Shown here: piece after piece, positions 58,295-64,000 of the stretch
Layout of the letters: each line of letters begins with the position of its first letter
Position numbering within the stretch: position 1 is the first letter of the stretch
NCBI GenBank assembly: GCA_039619475.1
Contig: CM077116.1
Span: forward strand, 173,567,863-173,631,862
DNA from: Icerya purchasi
Taxonomy: Eukaryota; Arthropoda; Insecta; Hemiptera; Monophlebidae
DNA: 64,000 bases
Direction of reading: 5' to 3'
Program-made: the position numbers and the translations under genes
Notes under the pieces: model-generated
What the model was told of the DNA's origin: nothing
Seen by the model: the letters and a program-made list of their open reading frames with translations, nothing else
Databases searched by the model: none

Positions 58295-60107
58295 AGTAGA
58301 CTGAAAAAACTCTCTCACGAAAAACGATGCGGAGAAATTTGCGTTCGATAATTGATGAAACATGCCGGCGTAATGGTGGATGTCTCGCAGCAGTACCGTA
58401 AAGACTGTGTGAATGAAACGCAGAGATGTTTTGCGTTCCAATTTTATTTTCAGCGGCGAGGGTTTGATGTAAGCTTTAGCAAAAAAAAGCTACGTCACTG
58501 CATCGGTCGAAATGGACATTAAATAATTGACAGGCGAGCTCTATTAATTATAATTTAAACGCGTAAATTGTTAAAATTCGAATGTTTGCTAGCAGGCGCT
58601 AGCTGCTTGTATAATTTATCTTAGTCGAACAACAAGATCAAAGTGACTGAATTTGGTTGGGATAAAACGTCTACGACCTAACGCTGAAAAGTTGGATAAT
58701 ATTGAAAGAAATTCGGATAATAGATGATAAAAGAGAGCTTTTAGTTAAACACGATCTCCGTTCAAAAACGAGCAAGTCGGGCATTACAAGTGGAATGGAA
58801 AAAAACGTAACACTGCGGTCTGTAATAGATGTGGATTGTAAAATTGAATTTAAAAGGCGTTCGAAATGGCTGGACACACCGCGAACTATTTAATTTATAT
58901 CGAAATTAAAAGCCACTCTACGTAGAACTACGAAAAAGAGAAATTCAAAGTAATTAAAAATTTGAAACTTCCGTAATAAAACTACCTTCAATAAACACAC
59001 ACCGGGTTCAAAAAATTACTCGATTGGAACTTTAACCGTCGTCGGAATCGACGAAACACGATTAATAATAGCTTAAATAGTAACGGGTAAAAGCAGCCAT
59101 ACTAAACGGTAAAATAGAAAAGTACAAGAAAAACATAGAACGTTAGCAGAAAATCAAAGGCCCCGCGATTGCTTGAGCAAACCGACGTTCAGAATTTCAT
59201 TCGTAATGCCTTTGAGCGTGTTTTGTTTCCTTTAAGCTTCCGGTTTCTTACTAATTTAACACCTTATTAATCGTTTTGTTCGCTTGATTTTGAAAATGGT
59301 TAAGGTTAAACGCCAGTCTAGTAATTTTATCGGCTTATCGAAAATAATTATACTTTTAAATCTGGAATTTGAGATTTCTTAAATAAAGGGTAAAACGACA
59401 TTAAAAAAAAAAAAAAAAACGCTCAAGAGAGAGAGAGAGCGAGAGAGAGGAAAGATAAAGGAGTGTGTAATTTAACTTTTTCGAAATTGACTGTAGTCTA
59501 AATACATCGCCTAGGACACGAAAATGACACATAATGAAGGGGAAGAAAATACTAAACACGAATAAAATTGATATGTCGCGCGTGCTACGTCATTTTCTCT
59601 TTTGTTACCGCTCTAATGTCAGAGACGGCACTGGCATTAAAATTGAGGAGATTACCGCCGATGAAATCCAGTTTGTAATCGATAAACTTGAACACTATCG
59701 GCTGTCGACTTAGCGCCTTCCGAGTTTCATTTGAAAAACCGATTTCGCTGTGAAACTACGGAAATTTAGGTGATGCCCTCAGCAGGAATTACTATTATTA
59801 ATTACACCGAGATGAAAAATTAAAATCTCAATGATATAACGTGGTCTCTATATGCTGCGTGGAAAGTTGCGCGCATCGGTAATCTGGATTAAATGTATTT
59901 CGGTAATTCCAGGCTGATTTGTAAACGCATACGATTTCGAGAACTTTGAATTAATGCTTCCAGGGAAACATTTTCAATTAAATGTAGGTGAATACACATA
60001 CTTGTTTGTTATAAACTGTATAATAAAATAATCAACTTCAATAACAAACAAATATAAGGGTAAAAATAATTGATAACAATAAATTAAATAAATACCGTAT
60101 TTAGAAA

Positions 60108-60133
60108 CGTTTTCGGTTATAACCCATCATCAG
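60108..60133 (-). other. Hammerhead-like / Penelope-type hairpin motif
   Basis: Minus strand: CTGATGA (60133-60127), then the self-complementary GGTTATAACC (60124-60115), then GAAAACG. CTGATGA and GAAA are the canonical hammerhead core. The stem II loop is minimal because the stem is a palindrome. Stem I and III pairing is not obvious. Confidence 0.45.
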
Positions 60134-60296
60134 CTAAAACTAACTTAATCAAAACTCAAAACACACTGGAAAGAATATAAGTAATACATGTGTATATATA
60201 GTAAATGCATAGGTGGAACGGTTATTTTATTATCTTATCAATTAAGCTAGACCGTCGAAAGATTAATCAGCAGAATGCGATCCGTTTTTATTTTTA

Positions 60297-60301
60297 TGTA
60301 T

Positions 60302-60336
<35 letters not shown>

Positions 60337-60340
60337 TTTT
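60297..60340. repeat. (TTTA)n microsatellite
   Basis: Eleven uninterrupted tetranucleotide units, followed by a short TTC run. Confidence 0.95.
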
Positions 60341-61087
60341 CTTCTTCTTCGGCTAATCAACTGTGAGGCACGCGCAACTATCAGATTTGAATATTTACTC
60401 ATCGACTGACTGAACTATATAATATCGAAAAGAGATGACCGATTCAAACCGACCGAAATGAATTATTTAATTCTGTCGCCGCACGGACGCGAACAAAAAG
60501 AATGCAGCGACGCTTGCTGGAATGATAATTGTCGGGACCGCTTTATTTGTTGTAAGTTTTATTTTTATTTTATTCAATATACAACCTGGTCGCGCGTTTA
60601 ACTGAAATGACTATTTACGCTGAAATTTCTTTCTATAGATCGTTGACTATTCTGTTACTTTTAAGGAAATACATGACGGATGCAGTTGCGGAATCCTCAA
60701 GAATACCAGCACTGTTTTATTATTTATAGACGAGGGCCGATGGAATCCGAGTACTGAATAATCTTAAACTATGTGGGAAGTAGAAAGAGCAACGCTTTGG
60801 TATTAGAATCTTTGAAAAACAATATTATGCGGCGAGACTGTGTGTCCTTTACTAGGCGGTAGGCGGCGTAGTATCTATGCGGGGAATGTTCTTTTCTGAC
60901 AACCGCGGCTTAATTGAGAGTTTTTAATTAGCCTCAAGTACGCTTTTCACGAGGGCGCGAGGTTATTCCAAATTACTTCTTATAGAAGTATTTGAAGAAT
61001 GGTGATTATTACGCATCGGCGCGTTCATTTCCAAGAATCCCGTAATTTTTCCTTAACAGGTTTGTAAAATATCTGCTGGGTTTGGGT

Positions 61088-61505
61088 CAGTCCTGTGCCC
61101 AGAATTTTTTTTTTTTTGGAGGGGGAGGGGGACAATTTTCTTTGCATATTTATTTTATAAATAACAATACATTTTTCACTAATATTCGTACTATTAATAA
61201 TTTCCATCATTTTGGTTTATATATTAATAATTTACATAAATGAATTATCCCGTATATGAACATTAATAAAAATTACATTTGTTATTAGTTATACTCGTAA
61301 TAAAACATTTTTTGCGTAAAATATTAATGAAGTACCTGCATATTTTTTCTTTTTTCTTTTAAAGTAGGTAAGAACACCCTAAAAAATCATTAATATTTAT
61401 TTTAAATTTTTGATTTTTTTCAGATTTTTGTGTATTCATAATAACTATTTCAGTTCTCATGAGGGCTGGGTTAACCATCAAAACCCATCCGTGGACACGG
61501 CCTTG
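61088..61505 (+). mobile_element. Short non-autonomous hAT with 8-bp TSD
   Basis: GTTTGGGT flanks it exactly at 61080-61087 and 61506-61513. The left end CAGTCCTGTGCCCAGAA is followed by T12 and a G-rich run, a pattern common in hAT elements. The right end, read inward on minus, is CAAGGCCGTGTCCACGGATG. The two termini agree at 9 of the first 14 positions. Inside there is no transposase sequence. It is a decayed MITE-like hAT derivative. Confidence 0.78.
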
Positions 61506-61513
61506 GTTTGGGT

Positions 61514-62499
61514 CATCGCTAAAGGATGTTTGGTAAGAGGATTAGAAATTATCGATAAAGACACGGATGAATATCACCAGAGCTTTCTAAGATAGAGACT
61601 CGGGGGAAAGAAAATATTGCAGACAGAATAATACATTCAGGAAATAATATAGAAAAACTACGATTGAGTTGTATACGATATATTACGTAAGCTTTAAGGG
61701 GGAACAAGCAGTTGAGAATAGGCTAGCCTCTGGGGTTGATTTGGCGGCGTCTGTGGAGGAAACTGAACGATCGGAGTATTTTTGAATTGTCACCACTGTT
61801 AACTGGGCAATATTCGACTGTAGAGGTTTACAATTGTATTTCATTAAGGAAAACTCAGCGTTAAAAGAGTCGACCCTCTGGTGGTATCCGGTTGTTGTTA
61901 CGGGGCCAGATCAGGAGGAAAAATATTACGTTTATATTGCGATATAATAAGAGAGCTAGAATTTTTGGCAACATAGGAAATCTCTGTGGCATTAGAAATA
62001 TCATTTGAAATGAATTTTTTAAATTATTTTTTCTCCGACGATAATTTCTTCTGTTCGCGCGCCAGTGAAACAAATTCGATTCATTTGCAAGGTAGCTTGG
62101 TTGTCCTCTTCACTGTAATCTTCTTAGAGTGATTCTTCTTTTTAAAAACTCGGAGTATACTTGGCATTAGAACGGACAAAATCTTGCGAGGACCGTTAAA
62201 TTTCTCGTCTATTTTGTTTCTTTTATTATTACTTTCATTCAATGCGGAACTGTCATTTTTTCATACTCTACTTTTTGTTGTTTTTTTTTTTATAATTTTA
62301 AAATCTTTTTTTTTAATACAAAAATTAATTTTTTAAAAAATGTACATTGTCAATTAAATAAAAATAAATGTGAAGCAATCAGAACATAATACTCACGATA
62401 GATATTAAAAACGGGTTTACCATTATTACGGCTAATCAGCCGCGTCACACTTCTATTTTTTTCTTAAGTGATTTAATTTTTTTTTATTTATTCGTCATT
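61514..62499. other. Gene-free stretch
   Basis: No recognisable coding motif on either strand. T-rich runs near 62.28 kb. Confidence 0.45.
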
Positions 62500-62758
62500 A
62501 TTTCCCAAACAAAACAGTATTGGTATAATGCATACTCCTTATTGTGCTTCCTATATCCTGTCCTTTCCTTCCCCACTAATTATTCCTGCTAGTTGTTCCT
62601 TTTTAGATAAAATTTCTGATCGGATCAAAATATAACCGACTTTTTTCCTTACCTTTCGTTTCTGGGTAAAGGTCCTTGATTGACGAGCCCCCCCCCCCCC
62701 CCAAAAGAAGATATAATGCATCTTTTCTTTTTTTTCCCTTTTTTTTTTTTTTTAAATT
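62500..62758 (+). pseudogene. Family X 3' end, first of two head-to-tail copies
   Basis: The frame 62524-62632 reads IMHTPYCASYILSFPSP then LIIPASCSFLDKISDRIKI and a stop, matching GLPTPYSALYILTFPSPSVV...SAFISSVSNRFLI of the 53.4-kb copy. The 3' UTR includes a 15-base C run (62688-62702) and ends in T-rich sequence rather than a clean poly-A. Only the last 40 codons survive. Confidence 0.75.
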
Positions 62759-62764
62759 CATATA

Positions 62765-63838
62765 AGAATACAGAAGCAGAGTCCGCACCATCCTTTCGAG
62801 GGTTACGTCACGGCTACTGTTTTAGTCCTACGCTATTTAATATTTACTTTATCAAAATCGCTTCTCTTAAAATCTAATTCGCTTCTCTTTTCCGATGTGA
62901 TGTGTTCATTTACTCCTTTGATTGCAATATCTCGACAGTCAACCTCCGTCTTCAGAGCTCTCCAGTGCTACTAGAAAATGCTCTTTCTAATGTTTATTTC
63001 TTTATTTCTACTTCTAAGTTCTAGTGTGTATTGTTTTTACTTTTCGTCATTTTGATCCTTCTTTTATCGGTCTTACATTAAATAGTGTCACAATTCCCAT
63101 TATAAACTCTTGTCGTTATTTAGCAATCTTTCTTGACAGCCGTCTCTCCTTTCGCAATCACCTTAATCATCTGTATCTGTCCTCTCTTAAAAAAACTCAA
63201 TCTGTTAAAAGCCCTCTTTCATACTAATCAGATAGGCAATCCCTGTATCTTACTCACGTGTTTTAGAATTATCCCTTCTACCCTGGATTGTGACAATTCC
63301 TCCAGATCCTTAAATCGCATTAAAAATGCCTGTTTTTCTATTTTCAGCGACAGAATTTTGGGCAACCCTTTTAGTTCATAATATTGTTCTTTTTTCTTCA
63401 GTCGCTCATTCGAAATTATGACACAATCCCTATTCTTTTTCACTTTCTAATCCATTCAGTCATCTCTTCCTTCTCGACTTTAGTTCTTGGACTTCTCCTC
63501 TCTTAACTATTCCATAATCTCGGCTACTTGTCGCCTTCGCTTTAATCGTAGTTTCTTTTCTGCATCATTTTCTCGTTTTCCATCTGCTTCCATTTCATTT
63601 CATCCTCTTTTCACTTACATCCCTATGTTCTAATTTTTCCGCTGAACAATTTTACTTTTCTGCACTAAAACTCGGTATCCCGCCTATCCCCATAAATGAC
63701 TCGTATATTCTCCAATTTCTTTCTATTCCTGTTATTGCTTCTTTCAAATTATTTTTATCCTTTATCCTTAAGCGTTTGAAAATACAACTTTATTTTTTCC
63801 TTCCCGTAAATCCATCGAAAAAAAAAAAGAAAAAAAAA
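62765..63838 (+). pseudogene. Family X copy: RT end joined to ORF2 C-terminus
   Basis: Reads APSFRGLRHGYCFSPTLFNI (the PQGS..SPLLFN RT motif, with Pro-Gln lost), then CIVFTFRHF, INSCRYLAIFLDSRLSFRNH and STLDCDNSSRSLNRIKNA (the LDYGS block). Further on, SAEQFYFSALKLGIPPIPIN and SYILQFLSIPVIASFKLFL match the C-terminus of the 53.4-kb copy. Poly-A at 63818-63838. RNase H is mostly missing, so there is an internal deletion. The RT thumb is from the same group as the foldback at 15.3-16.3 kb, linking that foldback to family X. Confidence 0.8.
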
Positions 63839-64000
63839 GGTTTTTAATATTATTTATTAGACACGCGGACTAAATCAATTATAATAAAAAACCGAACAAA
63901 TTTTCCACACGTAGATAAATGCTTAACTCCCACTAGAGAATATCGTAGGGGACCTTTATCTCAGCGTTGCTTACATTTATCACGAACTGATTAGATAAAA
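63839..64000. other. Window end, no feature
   Basis: Short AT-rich flank after the family X poly-A; nothing recognisable. Confidence 0.5.

Larger units (their letters stand above)
57720..61079. other. Gene-free stretch with simple repeats
   Basis: Contains the TTTTTTCG array (58209-58294), a GA run (59425-59452), a hairpin motif (60108-60133) and a (TTTA)n run (60297-60340). IEEITADEIQFVIDKL near 59.65 kb vaguely recalls the start of an RT palm but is too short to call. Confidence 0.5.

Noticed and set aside
58166..58441. Lys-rich 91-codon minus-strand frame resembling a basic nuclear protein
   Set aside because: The basic stretch is the TTTTTTCG minisatellite; the rest has no motif.
59640..59720. 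IEEITADEIQFVIDKL as the start of an RT palm domain
   Set aside because: A single short match with no following RT motif; likely chance.

Overview
The window looks like gene-poor euchromatin or intron from an arthropod, most likely an insect. The evidence is AT-rich sequence, many A/T homopolymers and microsatellites, tRNA-derived SINEs, hAT and piggyBac DNA transposons, and a mixed load of non-LTR retrotransposons of the Jockey, CR1, RTE and I/RNase H types that is typical of insects. I found no confident host protein-coding exon, rRNA, snRNA or functional tRNA. There is no bacterial, viral or CRISPR-like organisation. I cannot name the species or order from sequence alone.

Layout. 1-0.5 kb: RNase H/3' end of an I-like element with a (TAA)n tail. 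1.0-2.8 kb: a hAT copy with perfect 8-bp target-site duplication (TSD) inserted in a minus-strand reverse transcriptase (RT) relic. 3.6-4.4 kb: two 3' ends of an RNase H-bearing family, called family X here. 7.4-9.5 kb: two RTE-type relics and a SINE-like unit. 13.2-16.3 kb: a large RTE relic abutting a near-perfect foldback of an RT fragment. 18.2-20.7 kb: an I-like relic and a Jockey relic inserted at the same target word, giving three copies of the TSD. 24.4-25.4 kb: family X RNase H domain. 27.2-32.6 kb: CR1-like element with an ORF1 tail, a long open ORF2, and a (GATTT)n/(ATT)n tail. 33.6-33.9 kb: a 20-bp-period array of alternating A- and T-tracts. 34.0-34.8 kb: an internally deleted RTE derivative with TSD. 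35.8-36.7 kb: 240-bp and 80-bp tandem repeats. 37.6-38.2 kb: a second hAT transposase relic. 44.1-44.7 kb: a Jockey tail relic.

45.2-56.3 kb: a 0.5-kb unidentified repeat present twice in inverted orientation encloses the best-preserved element. That element is a Jockey retrotransposon (46.9-51.3 kb) with an intact zinc-knuckle ORF1 and an ORF2 broken by a single TGA. It is followed by a three-level nest of non-LTR copies (51.4-54.8 kb) resolvable from 14-bp and 13-bp TSDs, then a piggyBac relic. 56.7-64 kb: RTE-type C-terminus, a tRNA-derived SINE, a short non-autonomous hAT with 8-bp TSD, and two head-to-tail family X tails.

The coding sequences serve retroelement mobility: RNA binding (ORF1), target nicking (endonuclease), reverse transcription, RNase H, and DDE or hAT transposition. 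The window therefore records layered insertions rather than a host pathway. Points most worth follow-up are the foldback at 15.3-16.3 kb, the phased A-tract array, the paired 0.5-kb repeat, the three hammerhead/Penelope-like hairpins and the nested insertions.
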